Source: Streptomyces sp. SN-593 (GTDB lineage: Bacteria; Actinomycetota; Actinomycetes; Streptomycetales; Streptomycetaceae). From it: a stretch of DNA of 64,000 nucleotides. The stretch is from contig NZ_AP018365.1 in assembly GCF_016756395.1 (NCBI RefSeq), forward strand, positions 7,072,001 to 7,136,000, read 5' to 3'. Below, piece by piece: positions 24,789 to 33,490 of this stretch. The notes beneath the pieces are model-generated. The model did no database searches. It was not told the origin of the DNA and saw only the letters and a program-made list of their open reading frames with translations. Position 1 is the first letter of the stretch, and every line of letters starts with the position of its first letter. The translations under genes and the position numbers were made by a program.

Positions 24789-25864
24789 GTGCAATTGGTG
24801 CGACAAGAGGAGAGAACGTGACCGCTGACAGCGTGATCGCGCTGCTGGAGAACGGCCGCATCCTGACCACCCCCGTGCTCCGCGCGGCCGTCGCACGGCT
24901 CGCCCCGCCGATGGACACCGTCGCCTCGTACCACTTCGGGTGGATCGACGAGGCCGGCCGGCCCGCGGACGGGGACGGCGGCAAGGCGGTGCGTCCCGCG
25001 CTGGCCCTGCTGTCCGCGCAGGCCGCGGGCGCGCCCGCGGAGACCGGCGTGCCCGGCGCGGTCGCGGTGGAGCTGGTGCACAACTTCTCGCTGCTGCACG
25101 ACGACCTGATGGACGGCGACGAGCAGCGCCGGCACCGGGACACGGTGTGGAAGGTGCACGGACCGGCCCAGGCGATCCTGGTCGGCGACGCGCTCTTCGC
25201 GCTGGCCAACGAGATCCTGCTGGAGCAGGGCACCGCCGACGCCGGCCGGGCCACCCGCCGGCTGACCACCGCGACCCGCAAGCTGATCGACGGTCAGGCC
25301 CAGGACATCTCCTTCGAGCACCGCGAGCGGGTCACCGTGGACGAGTGCCTGGAGATGGAGGGCAACAAGACCGGCGCCCTGCTGGCCTGCGCCTCCTCCA
25401 TCGGCGCGGTGCTCGGCGGAGCCTCGGAGTCCGACGCGGACGCGCTGGAGGAGTACGGCTACCACCTGGGGCTCGCGTTCCAGGCGATCGACGACCTGCT
25501 CGGCATCTGGGGCGACCCGGCCACCACCGGCAAGCAGACCTGGAGCGACCTGCGGCAGCGCAAGAAGTCGCTGCCGGTGGTCGCGGCGCTCGCCGCCGAC
25601 GGCCCCGCGGCCGAGCGGCTGGGCGAACTCCTGGCGGCGGACGCGAAAAACTCCGGACTGATCGAAACTGATGCCTTCAGCGAGGAAGAGTTCGCCCTGC
25701 GGGCGGCGTTGATCGAGGAGGCAGGTGGTCGGGAGTGGACGTCCCAGGAGGCCCGGAGACAGTACACGACCGCCATTGCCGCACTGGACAAAATGGACAT
25801 GCCGGAAGAAATCCGACGTAAGCTCGTGGGCCTGGCGGATTTTGTGGTGGTCCGCGAGAAGTAA
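24785..25864 (+). CDS. Polyprenyl synthase of the hopanoid operon
   Basis: A 359-residue trans-prenyltransferase that most likely makes the farnesyl diphosphate used by hpnD. The first Asp-rich motif LLHDDLMDGDEQRR (about 103-116) is complete, with the Arg pair. The second motif reads DDLLGIWGD (about 235-243), so the last Asp of the usual DDxxD is Gly with an Asp further on. This variant is typical of actinobacterial family members and may shift metal binding or product length. The chain-length region before the first motif is VELVHNFSLLHDD. ATG overlaps the hpnE stop. Confidence 0.88.
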   Translation: MSAIGATRGENVTADSVIALLENGRILTTPVLRAAVARLAPPMDTVASYHFGWIDEAGRPADGDGGKAVRPALALLSAQAAGAPAETGVPGAVAVELVHNFSLLHDDLMDGDEQRRHRDTVWKVHGPAQAILVGDALFALANEILLEQGTADAGRATRRLTTATRKLIDGQAQDISFEHRERVTVDECLEMEGNKTGALLACASSIGAVLGGASESDADALEEYGYHLGLAFQAIDDLLGIWGDPATTGKQTWSDLRQRKKSLPVVAALAADGPAAERLGELLAADAKNSGLIETDAFSEEEFALRAALIEEAGGREWTSQEARRQYTTAIAALDKMDMPEEIRRKLVGLADFVVVREK

Positions 25865-25963
25865 ACAGACAGACGTGGAGCGTATGACGTCGCCGGTCTC
25901 ACTCTTGTGACGGCGGACGGCCGCCCCCGACACCGCAGAAGTCTCAACTGCAAAGGGGAAGCC

Positions 25964-28057
25964 ATGACAGCGACGACCGACGGCGGTCCAGGGACGCCAA
26001 CCCACCGGACACCTTCGGCCAGTAGCGCCTCGGAGCCGGAGCCTGTTCCAGCCGGTGACACAGAGGCGGCGGCGCAGCGTGCCGTGCAGCGCGCCGCAGA
26101 CCACCTCCTGGCACGGCAGCACCCTGACGGATGGTGGAAAGGCGACCTCGAGACAAACGTGACGATGGATGCCGAGGACCTGCTGCTGCGGGAGTTCCTC
26201 GGCATCCGTGACGAGCAGGTCACCGCGGCCTCGGCCCGCTGGATCCGCTCGCAGCAGCGCGAGGACGGCGCCTGGCCCACCTTCCACGGCGGGCCCGGCG
26301 ACCTCTCGGCGACCATCGAGGCGTACGTCGCCCTGCGGTTGGCCGGGGACGACCCGGCCGAGGCGCACATGGCGCTGGCCGCGAAGTGGTCCCGCGGCGA
26401 GGGGGGCGTGGCCGCCAGCCGGGTCTTCACCCGGATCTGGCTCGCCCTGTTCGGCTGGTGGGACTGGGACGACCTGCCGGAGATGCCGCCCGAGGTCATC
26501 TTCCTGCCCAAGTGGATGCCGCTGAACATCTACTCGTTCGGCTGCTGGGCCCGGCAGACCATCGTGCCGCTGACCGTGGTCGGCGCCCACCGGCCGGTGC
26601 ACCCCGCGCCGTTCGGCATCGACGAACTGCACCTCGACCCGGGCCGGCCGAACCCCAAGCAGCGCCGCAAGTCGATCACCAGTTGGGACGGCGTCTTCCA
26701 GCGCCTGGACCAGGTGCTGCACGCCTACCGCAGGTTCAGCCCCCGGATGGTGCGCCGCAGCGCGATGAACGCGTGCGCCCGCTGGATCATCGAGCGCCAG
26801 GAGGCCGACGGCTGCTGGGGCGGCATCCAACCGCCCGCGGTCTACTCGGTGATGGCCCTGCACCTGCTCGGGTACGACCTGGACCACCCGGTGGTCAAGG
26901 CCGGACTGGACTCGCTGGATCGTTTCGCCGTGTGGCCCGAGGACGGCGTGCGGATGATCGAGGCGTGCCAGTCCCCGGTCTGGGACACCTGCCTGGCGAC
27001 CATCGCGCTCGCCGACGCCGGCATCGGCGCCGACCACCCGGCGCTGGTCAAGGCCGCGGACTGGATGCTCGGCGAGCAGATCACCCGCCCCGGCGACTGG
27101 TCCGTGCAGCGCCCCCGACTGGCGCCCGGCGGCTGGGCCTTCGAGTTCCACAACGACAACTACCCGGACGTGGACGACACGGCCGAGGTGGTGCTCGCGC
27201 TGCGCCGGATCGACCACCCCGACCGGGCCCGGCTCGACTCCGCGATCGACAAGGCGGTGCGCTGGAACGTCGGCATGCAGTCCAGGAACGGCGCCTGGGG
27301 CGCCTTCGACGCCGACAACACCAGCCCCTTCCCGAACCGGTTGCCGTTCTGCGACTTCGGCGAGGTGATCGACCCGCCGTCGGCCGACGTGACCGCACAC
27401 GTGGTGGAGATGCTGGCCGCCCTCGGCCTGGAGCACGACGGGCACACCCGGCGCGGCATCGACTGGCTGCTGGGGGAACAGGAGGACAGCGGCGCCTGGT
27501 TCGGCCGCTGGGGGGTCAACTACATCTACGGCACCGGGTCGGCCGTCCCGGCGCTGGCCGCGGCGGGGCTCGGCCCGGACCACCCGGCGATCCGCCGGGC
27601 CGTCGACTGGCTCCACCAGGTGCAGAACGCCGACGGCGGCTGGGGCGAGGACCTCCGGTCCTACAGCGACCAGGAGTGGGCCGGCCGCGGGCACTCGACC
27701 GCGTCGCAGACCGCGTGGGCGCTGATGGCGCTGCTGGCGGCCGGCGAACGGGACACCGCGTCCGTCGAGCGCGGGGTGCGCTGGCTGACCGACACCCAGC
27801 TCGAGGACGGCTCGTGGGACGAGCCGTACTTCACCGGCACCGGCTTCCCGCGCGACTTCTCGATCAACTACCACCTGTACCGGATGGTCTTCCCGCTGAC
27901 CGCGCTCGGCCGCTACGCCCGCGCCGAGCCCTTCGGCGCCGGCCACCCGGCGGCCCCGTCCGGCGGGTCCGCCGTGACCGCGCCGAGCACCGGCGCGTCC
28001 GGTTCCGGCATGTCCAGCACGTCCACCACCATCCCGAGCACCGGAAAGGGGGCCTAG
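25964..28057 (+). CDS. shc: Squalene-hopene cyclase
   Basis: A 697-residue monotopic membrane-associated cyclase that converts squalene to hopene/hopanol. The catalytic motif DVDDTAEV (about 403-410) has the protonating Asp, and several QW-type repeats are visible (for example DGAWPTFHGG, DGCWGG, GAWGAFD, GGWGED, DGSWDEPYF). Size and order match bacterial enzymes, plus a Ser/Thr/Gly-rich C-terminal tail of about 45 residues that is not conserved. The ATG at MTATTDGG was chosen because AAAGGGG lies six bases upstream; an earlier in-frame start gives an unlikely extension. It follows the prenyl synthase by about 100 bases. Confidence 0.96.
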   Translation: MTATTDGGPGTPTHRTPSASSASEPEPVPAGDTEAAAQRAVQRAADHLLARQHPDGWWKGDLETNVTMDAEDLLLREFLGIRDEQVTAASARWIRSQQREDGAWPTFHGGPGDLSATIEAYVALRLAGDDPAEAHMALAAKWSRGEGGVAASRVFTRIWLALFGWWDWDDLPEMPPEVIFLPKWMPLNIYSFGCWARQTIVPLTVVGAHRPVHPAPFGIDELHLDPGRPNPKQRRKSITSWDGVFQRLDQVLHAYRRFSPRMVRRSAMNACARWIIERQEADGCWGGIQPPAVYSVMALHLLGYDLDHPVVKAGLDSLDRFAVWPEDGVRMIEACQSPVWDTCLATIALADAGIGADHPALVKAADWMLGEQITRPGDWSVQRPRLAPGGWAFEFHNDNYPDVDDTAEVVLALRRIDHPDRARLDSAIDKAVRWNVGMQSRNGAWGAFDADNTSPFPNRLPFCDFGEVIDPPSADVTAHVVEMLAALGLEHDGHTRRGIDWLLGEQEDSGAWFGRWGVNYIYGTGSAVPALAAAGLGPDHPAIRRAVDWLHQVQNADGGWGEDLRSYSDQEWAGRGHSTASQTAWALMALLAAGERDTASVERGVRWLTDTQLEDGSWDEPYFTGTGFPRDFSINYHLYRMVFPLTALGRYARAEPFGAGHPAAPSGGSAVTAPSTGASGSGMSSTSTTIPSTGKGA

Positions 28058-28060
28058 TTC

Positions 28061-28678
28061 GTGGGCCCTTCCCGACCCCCGCTGACGGTGGTCTGCGCCC
28101 TGCCGATCGAGCGCTTCGCGCTGCGCAGGGGCACCGCCAGGAACACCGCGGACTTCCCGGTCACCGTGCTGCGAACCGGCATGGGACCGAAGAACGCGGA
28201 GCGGGTCGTCGCCCAGGCCCTGAAGGACCCGGCGCTGCACGGAGGTTCCGTCCTGACCACCGGCTTCTGCGCGGGGCTCGCCCCCGGCATGCGGCCGGGA
28301 GACGTCGTCGTCTCCGACGACGGGCACGAGAGCGCGCGGCTTGCCGCCGCGCTCAAGGCCGCTCTCGCGGACCGGGGCCACACCGTGCACACCGGCACGT
28401 TGGCGGAGTCCGATCATGTCGTGCGGGGCGCCGAGCGCACCGCACTCGCGGCGACGGGTGCCATCGCCGTGGACATGGAGTCGGCCGCGATGCGCCGTGC
28501 CGCTCTCGCCGAGGGCGCGCACCGCATCGCGGCGGCCCGCGTCGTCGTCGACACGCCCGAGTTCGAACTCGTCCGTGTCGGAACGCTTCGCACCGGGATC
28601 ATCGCATTCCGCGTGCTCAGAGATCTTGTTCCCGCCTTTCTCGATTGGCACCGCACTACCACGCTCCCCTGGAGGTGA
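28061..28678 (+). CDS. hpnG: Adenosylhopane nucleosidase/phosphorylase-like protein (HpnG)
   Basis: A 205-residue member of the nucleoside phosphorylase (PNP/UDP) family. HpnG removes adenine from adenosylhopane to give ribosylhopane. The nucleoside-binding motif MESAAMRRAAL (about 139-149) and the glycine-rich TGFCAGLAPGMRPGD strand-turn (about 67-81) are visible, and the small size is typical of HpnG. GTG lies three bases after the cyclase stop, with GGGGGCC upstream. It precedes hpnH, matching the order of the side-chain pathway's proteins in other actinobacteria. Confidence 0.85.
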   Translation: MGPSRPPLTVVCALPIERFALRRGTARNTADFPVTVLRTGMGPKNAERVVAQALKDPALHGGSVLTTGFCAGLAPGMRPGDVVVSDDGHESARLAAALKAALADRGHTVHTGTLAESDHVVRGAERTALAATGAIAVDMESAAMRRAALAEGAHRIAAARVVVDTPEFELVRVGTLRTGIIAFRVLRDLVPAFLDWHRTTTLPWR

Positions 28679-28683
28679 GCCAG

Positions 28684-29712
28684 ATGGCCATGCCGCTCCG
28701 TCAGACCGTCCGCGTCGCGTCGTACCTCTTCGAACAGAAAATGGTCCGGCGTCGCGAAAAGTTCCCGCTGATCGTCGAACTCGAACCGCTCTTCGCCTGC
28801 AACCTCAAATGTGAGGGCTGCGGCAAGATCCAGCACCCGGCCGGGGTGCTGAAGCAGCGCATGCCGGTTGCCCAGGCGGTCGGGGCGGTGCTGGAGTCGG
28901 GTGCGCCGATGGTCTCCATCGCGGGCGGCGAGCCGCTCATGCACCCCCAGATCGACGAGATCGTGCGCCAGCTCGTCGCTCGTAAGAAATTCGTATTCCT
29001 CTGCACGAACGCCCTGCTCATGCGCAAGAAGATGGACAAGTTCACACCTTCTCCTTACTTTGCTTTTACCGTGCACATTGACGGTATGCGGGAGCGGCAC
29101 GACGAGTCGGTGGCCAAGGAGGGCACCTTCGACGAGGCGGTGGCGGCGATCAAGGAGGCCAAGCGCCGCGGCTTCCGGGTGACCACCAACTCCACCTTCT
29201 TCAACACCGACACCCCGCAGACGATCATCGAGGTGCTCAACTACCTCAACGACGACCTCCAGGTCGACGAGATGATGCTGTCGCCCGCGTACGCGTACGA
29301 GAAGGCCCCCGACCAGGAGCACTTCCTCGGTGTCGAGCAGACCCGCGAGCTGTTCCGCAAGGCGTTCGGCGACGGCAACCGCAAGAAGTGGCGGCTCAAC
29401 CACAGCCCGCTCTTCCTGGACTTCCTGGAGGGCAAGGCGGACTTCCCCTGCACCGCCTGGGCGATCCCCAACTACTCTCTCTTCGGCTGGCAGCGCCCCT
29501 GCTACCTGATGAGCGACGGCTACGTGCCGACGTACCAGAAGCTCCTGGACGAGACCGACTGGGAGAAGTACGGCCGCGGGCGGGACGAGCGGTGCGACAA
29601 CTGCATGGCGCACTGCGGCTACGAGCCCACGGCCGTGCTGGCCACCATGGGCTCGCTGAAGGAGTCCATCCGCGCCGCCCGGGAGACCGTCGCGTCCAAC
29701 CGCGCGAAGTGA
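28684..29712 (+). CDS. hpnH: Adenosylhopane synthase, radical SAM protein HpnH
   Basis: A 342-residue radical SAM enzyme that joins a 5'-deoxyadenosyl group to hopene, the first step of the bacteriohopanepolyol side chain. The cluster motif CxxxCxxC is CNLKCEGC (Cys39, Cys43, Cys46). SAM-binding GGEP follows as SIAGGEPLMH. A Cys-rich C-terminal part (RCDNCMAHCGYEPTAV) fits the SPASM-like tail of this family. ATG with GGAGGTGAG upstream. It is the last gene before the hairpin that separates it from dxs. Confidence 0.95.
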   Translation: MAMPLRQTVRVASYLFEQKMVRRREKFPLIVELEPLFACNLKCEGCGKIQHPAGVLKQRMPVAQAVGAVLESGAPMVSIAGGEPLMHPQIDEIVRQLVARKKFVFLCTNALLMRKKMDKFTPSPYFAFTVHIDGMRERHDESVAKEGTFDEAVAAIKEAKRRGFRVTTNSTFFNTDTPQTIIEVLNYLNDDLQVDEMMLSPAYAYEKAPDQEHFLGVEQTRELFRKAFGDGNRKKWRLNHSPLFLDFLEGKADFPCTAWAIPNYSLFGWQRPCYLMSDGYVPTYQKLLDETDWEKYGRGRDERCDNCMAHCGYEPTAVLATMGSLKESIRAARETVASNRAK

Positions 29713-29729
29713 CCGCCCGGTAAAAGCGG

Positions 29730-29771
29730 GTACGAGCCACCGGTACGGCATCCGCCGCCGGTGGCTCGTAC
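29730..29771. terminator. Hairpin between hpnH and dxs
   Basis: Two 14-base arms (29730-29743 and 29758-29771) are perfectly complementary around a 14-base loop. It stands 18 bases after the hpnH stop. As dxs is co-directional and starts 68 bases later, it could terminate, attenuate or protect the upstream mRNA end. Confidence 0.75.
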
Positions 29772-29839
29772 TCCGCGCTGCCACCGGCCGGTCAGCGGCC
29801 GGCGATCCACCGCAATCCCGGCAGGAACGAGGTCCACGC

Positions 29840-32008
29840 ATGTCGATGCTGGAGCACATCAAAGGCCCGCGCGACCTGAAGGCACTGCCCGACGGCCGGC
29901 TCGACGAACTCGCGGCCGACATCCGCCACTTCCTCGTCGACGCGGTCGCCAGGACAGGCGGCCACCTCGGCCCGAACCTCGGCGTGGTGGAGCTGACGAT
30001 CGCGCTGCACCGCGTCTTCGACTCACCCGCCGACCGCATCCTGTGGGACACCGGCCACCAGTCCTACGTGCACAAGCTGCTCACCGGACGCCAGGACTTC
30101 TCCAAGCTCCGCAGCAAGGGCGGCCTGTCCGGCTACCCCTCGCGGGCGGAGTCCGAGCACGACGTGATCGAGAACAGCCACGCCTCCACGGTGCTCGGCT
30201 GGGCCGACGGCCTCGCCAAGGCCAACGAGGTGCGCGGCAGCGACGACCGCGTGGTCGCGGTGATCGGCGACGGCGCGCTGACCGGCGGCATGGCCTGGGA
30301 GGCGCTGAACAACATCGCCGCCGCCCGGGACCGCCCGCTGATCATCGTGGTCAACGACAACGAGCGCTCCTACGCGCCGACCATCGGCGGCCTGGCCAAC
30401 CACCTGTCCACCCTGCGCACCACCGACGGCTACGAGCGCTTCCTGTCCTGGGGCAAGCAGCTCCTCCAGCAGACCCCGGTGATCGGCCAGCCGCTCTACG
30501 AGTCGCTGCACGGCGCGAAGAAGGGCTTCAAGGACGCCTTCGCCCCGCAGGGCATGTTCGAGGACCTGGGGCTGAAGTACCTCGGGCCGATCGACGGCCA
30601 CGACATCGACGCCATGGAGTCCGCACTGCGCCGGGCCCGCCGCTTCCACGGGCCGGTCCTGGTGCACTGCCTCACCGAGAAGGGCCGCGGCTACGCGGCC
30701 GCCGAGCAGGACGAGGCGGACCACTTCCACGCCGTCGGCGCCATCGACCCGGCGACCGGCCGGCCGCTGGCCCCCTCCGCGGGGCCGAGCTGGACCTCGG
30801 TGTTCGGCGAGGAGATGGTGGCCATCGGCGCCGAGCGGCCGGACGTGGTCGCCATCACCGCGGCGATGCTCCAGCCGGTGGGCCTGGCGAAGTTCGCCGC
30901 CGCCTACCCGCACCGCGTCTTCGACGTCGGCATCGCCGAGCAGCACGCCGCGACCTCGGCCGCGGGCCTGGCCACCGGCGGGCTGCACCCGGTCGTCGCG
31001 GTCTACGCCACGTTCCTCAACCGGGCCTTCGACCAGGTGCTGATGGACGTCGCCCTGCACAGGTGCGGCGTGACCTTCGTCCTGGACCGCGCCGGGGTGA
31101 CCGGGGTGGACGGCGCCTCGCACAACGGCATGTGGGACATGTCCATCCTCCAGGTGGTGCCCGGGCTGCGGATCGCCGCGCCGCGCGACGCCGACCAGTT
31201 GCGGGCGCAGTTGCGGGAGGCGGTCGCGGTGGACGACGCGCCCACCGTCGTCCGCTTCCCCAAGGAGACTGCGGGCGAGGCGGTGCCCGCGCTGGAGCGG
31301 GTGGGCGGTGTGGACGTCCTGGCCCGGCCGGCCGGGGACCTGCGGCCCGACGTGCTGCTGGTGTCCGTCGGCGCACTCGCCGGGACCTGCCTGTCGGTGG
31401 CCGAACTGCTGACCGGCCGGGGCATCGGCGTCACCGTGGCCGACCCGCGCTGGGTCAAGCCGGTCGACCCGGCGCTGACCGAACTCGCCGCCGGGCACCG
31501 CATGGTGGCCGTCGTCGAGGACAACGGGCGGGTCGGGGGCGTCGGCTCGACGATCGCGCAGGCGCTGCGGGACGCGTCGGTGGACGTGCCGCTGCGCGAC
31601 TTCGGCATCCCGCCGCAGTTCCTCGCGCACGCCAAGCGCGGCGAGGTGCTGGCGGACATCGGGCTGGTCCCGGCGGAGATCGCCGGGTCCGTCGGCGCGT
31701 CCTTCCTGCGGCTGGCCGCGCGCGCCGGGCAGCCGTCCGGTAGCGGCACCGAGGCCCGCGGTGCTTCCGGCGCCCGTGCCGCCTCGGGCGCCGCCGCTTC
31801 GGGCGCCGCCGCTTCGGGCGCCGCCGCCTCGGGCGCCCGTGCCGCCTCGGGCCCCGGCGACGCCCGCGAGCAGGGCCCCGCGTCCCCGTCCGCGGCCGGC
31901 GCCGGGAAGGTCCCCGGCCAGGCCGACCCGGCACGTCCCGAAGACGCCTCGGCGGCGCATACTTCGGGTGGCAGCACCCCACGCACACGAGGAGCAGGTG
32001 AGCGATGA
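29840..32008 (+). CDS. dxs: 1-deoxy-D-xylulose-5-phosphate synthase, with a repeat-rich C-terminal tail
   Basis: A 722-residue ThDP enzyme that makes DXP from pyruvate and glyceraldehyde-3-phosphate, the first step of the MEP isoprenoid route. Visible features are the ThDP motif GDGALTGGMAWEALNN (about 151-166), a catalytic His in DTGHQSYVHKL, and the GIAEQHAAT motif with the activating Glu. The usual DXS length is about 620-640. The last 85 residues are extra and low-complexity; they hold Ser-Gly-Ala-Ala-Ala repeats from four 15-bp DNA units. I used the ATG at 29840, which has GAGGTCC upstream. Its stop overlaps the next ATG. A hopanoid-dedicated second copy is likely, since growth needs a housekeeping one. 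Confidence 0.95.
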   Translation: MSMLEHIKGPRDLKALPDGRLDELAADIRHFLVDAVARTGGHLGPNLGVVELTIALHRVFDSPADRILWDTGHQSYVHKLLTGRQDFSKLRSKGGLSGYPSRAESEHDVIENSHASTVLGWADGLAKANEVRGSDDRVVAVIGDGALTGGMAWEALNNIAAARDRPLIIVVNDNERSYAPTIGGLANHLSTLRTTDGYERFLSWGKQLLQQTPVIGQPLYESLHGAKKGFKDAFAPQGMFEDLGLKYLGPIDGHDIDAMESALRRARRFHGPVLVHCLTEKGRGYAAAEQDEADHFHAVGAIDPATGRPLAPSAGPSWTSVFGEEMVAIGAERPDVVAITAAMLQPVGLAKFAAAYPHRVFDVGIAEQHAATSAAGLATGGLHPVVAVYATFLNRAFDQVLMDVALHRCGVTFVLDRAGVTGVDGASHNGMWDMSILQVVPGLRIAAPRDADQLRAQLREAVAVDDAPTVVRFPKETAGEAVPALERVGGVDVLARPAGDLRPDVLLVSVGALAGTCLSVAELLTGRGIGVTVADPRWVKPVDPALTELAAGHRMVAVVEDNGRVGGVGSTIAQALRDASVDVPLRDFGIPPQFLAHAKRGEVLADIGLVPAEIAGSVGASFLRLAARAGQPSGSGTEARGASGARAASGAAASGAAASGAAASGARAASGPGDAREQGPASPSAAGAGKVPGQADPARPEDASAAHTSGGSTPRTRGAGER
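31784..31843 (+). repeat. Four 15-bp tandem units in the dxs 3' end
   Basis: TCGGGCGCCGCCGCT-like units occupy 31784-31798, 31799-31813, 31814-31828 and 31829-31843. The first two are identical, the third differs by one base, and the fourth is more diverged. They stay in frame and encode Ser-Gly-Ala-Ala-Ala/Ser-Gly-Ala-Arg-Ala repeats in the disordered tail of Dxs. Confidence 0.85.
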
Positions 32009-33441
32009 CATCGTCCGACCCGACGCCCGAGCCGGGCAGCCCGGTTCCCGGTGGGCAGCCGAAGGGGTTCGACCTGGGCACCCTTCTCGCGGAGCGGGGC
32101 GGTGAGCGGTACGACCTGCACGGCAAGCACCTGAACCACCAGTTGCCGCGGATGCTGCACACCATCGGCTTCGACAAGTTCTACGAGCGGGCCGAGGGCG
32201 CGCACTTCTGGGACGCCGAGGGCAACGACTACCTGGACATGCTCGCCGGGTTCGGTGTGATGGGCGTCGGCCGCCACCACCCCGTGGTCCGCAAGGCGCT
32301 GCACGACGTGCTGGACGCCGGGCTGCCGGACCTGACCCGGTTCGACTGCCAGCCGCTGCCCGGGCTGCTCGCGGAGAAGCTGCTCTCCTACACCCCGCAC
32401 CTGGACCGGGTGTTCTTCGGCAACAGCGGCACCGAGGCGGTGGAGACCGCGCTGAAGTTCGCCCGGTACGCCACCGGCAAGCCCCGGGTGCTGTACTGCA
32501 AGCACTCCTTCCACGGCCTGACCACCGGCTCGCTGTCGGTCAACGGCGAGGAGGGCTTCCAGGACGGCTTCGCCCCGCTGCTGCCCGACACCGAGATCGA
32601 GGTCGGCGACCTGGACGCGCTGGCGCGCGAGCTCAAGCGCGGCGACGTGGCGGCGATGATCGTGGAGCCGATCCAGGGGCACGGTGTGTACATCCCCCCG
32701 GCCGGGTACCTGCGGTCCGCCCAGTCGCTGCTGCGCGCCCACAAGGCCCTGCTGATCTGCGACGAGGTGCAGACCGGCATCGGCCGCACCGGGACCTTCT
32801 ACGCCTACCAGCAGGAGGAGGGCGTCGAGCCCGACCTGCTGACGGTGGCGAAGACGCTCTCCGGGGGCTACGTCCCGGTGGGCGCGACGCTCGGCCGGGA
32901 CTGGATCTTCAAGAAGGTCTACTCCTCCATGGACCGGGTGCTGGTGCACTCCGCCAGCTACGGTTCCAACGCGCAGGCGATGGTCGCGGGGCTGGCCACG
33001 CTCTCGGTGATGGAGGACGAGCAACTGGTCGAGAACTCCCGGCGGATGGGCGACCTGCTGCGCACCCGGCTGGCCGCGCTCGTCGACGAGTACGAACTGC
33101 TGAAGGACGTGCGCGGCCGCGGCCTGATGGTCGCGGTCGAGTTCGGCCGGCCCAAGTCGCTGAAGCTGCGCGGCCGCTGGACGATGCTCCAGGCCGCCCG
33201 CAAGGGCCTGTTCGCGCAGATGGTGGTGGTGCCGCTGCTCCAGCGGCACCGCATCCTCACCCAGGTCTCCGGGGACCACATCGAGGTGATCAAGCTGATC
33301 CCGCCGCTGGTGGTCGACGAGGCGGACATCGACCGCTTCGTGAACGCCTTCACCGACGTCATGGACGACGCGCACGGCGGGGGCGGTCTGATGTGGGACT
33401 TCGGCCGCACCCTGGTGAAGCAGGCGGTGGCCAACCGGTAG
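32005..33441 (+). CDS. PLP-dependent class III aminotransferase (hopanoid side-chain candidate)
   Basis: A 478-residue class III (acetylornithine/ornithine-like) aminotransferase. The PLP lysine is in TVAKTLSGGYVP (about residue 281), preceded by ICDEVQTGIGRTG with the PLP-contacting Asp. ATG overlaps the dxs stop (ATGA). In other bacteria a class III aminotransferase of this operon (HpnO) converts the ribosylhopane side chain to aminobacteriohopanetriol. Position and family make that role likely, but the substrate is not proven by sequence. It is the last gene of the operon and ends in a bidirectional hairpin. Confidence 0.85.
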   Translation: MTSSDPTPEPGSPVPGGQPKGFDLGTLLAERGGERYDLHGKHLNHQLPRMLHTIGFDKFYERAEGAHFWDAEGNDYLDMLAGFGVMGVGRHHPVVRKALHDVLDAGLPDLTRFDCQPLPGLLAEKLLSYTPHLDRVFFGNSGTEAVETALKFARYATGKPRVLYCKHSFHGLTTGSLSVNGEEGFQDGFAPLLPDTEIEVGDLDALARELKRGDVAAMIVEPIQGHGVYIPPAGYLRSAQSLLRAHKALLICDEVQTGIGRTGTFYAYQQEEGVEPDLLTVAKTLSGGYVPVGATLGRDWIFKKVYSSMDRVLVHSASYGSNAQAMVAGLATLSVMEDEQLVENSRRMGDLLRTRLAALVDEYELLKDVRGRGLMVAVEFGRPKSLKLRGRWTMLQAARKGLFAQMVVVPLLQRHRILTQVSGDHIEVIKLIPPLVVDEADIDRFVNAFTDVMDDAHGGGGLMWDFGRTLVKQAVANR

Positions 33442-33451
33442 AACGCGCGGT

Positions 33452-33484
33452 CCCCCGTGGCGCCGCGCGCCGGCGCCACGGGGG
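33452..33484. terminator. Bidirectional terminator hairpin
   Basis: A 13-base perfect stem (33452-33464 with 33472-33484) and 7-base loop stand between the convergent aminotransferase and tyrosine phosphatase stops. Confidence 0.85.
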
Positions 33485-33490
33485 AGCGGC

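Noticed and set aside
24500..28651. A 1383-codon open frame on the minus strand across hpnE, prenyl synthase, shc and hpnG
   Set aside because: It is the mirror of real plus-strand genes. The product is His/Arg/Val-rich with no domain, a common artefact at this GC content.
26386..28683. In-frame extension of hpnH upstream through shc, giving a 1108-residue protein
   Set aside because: The extension is an Arg/Pro-rich shadow of shc. The hpnH ATG has a good ribosome-binding site and begins the known family N terminus.
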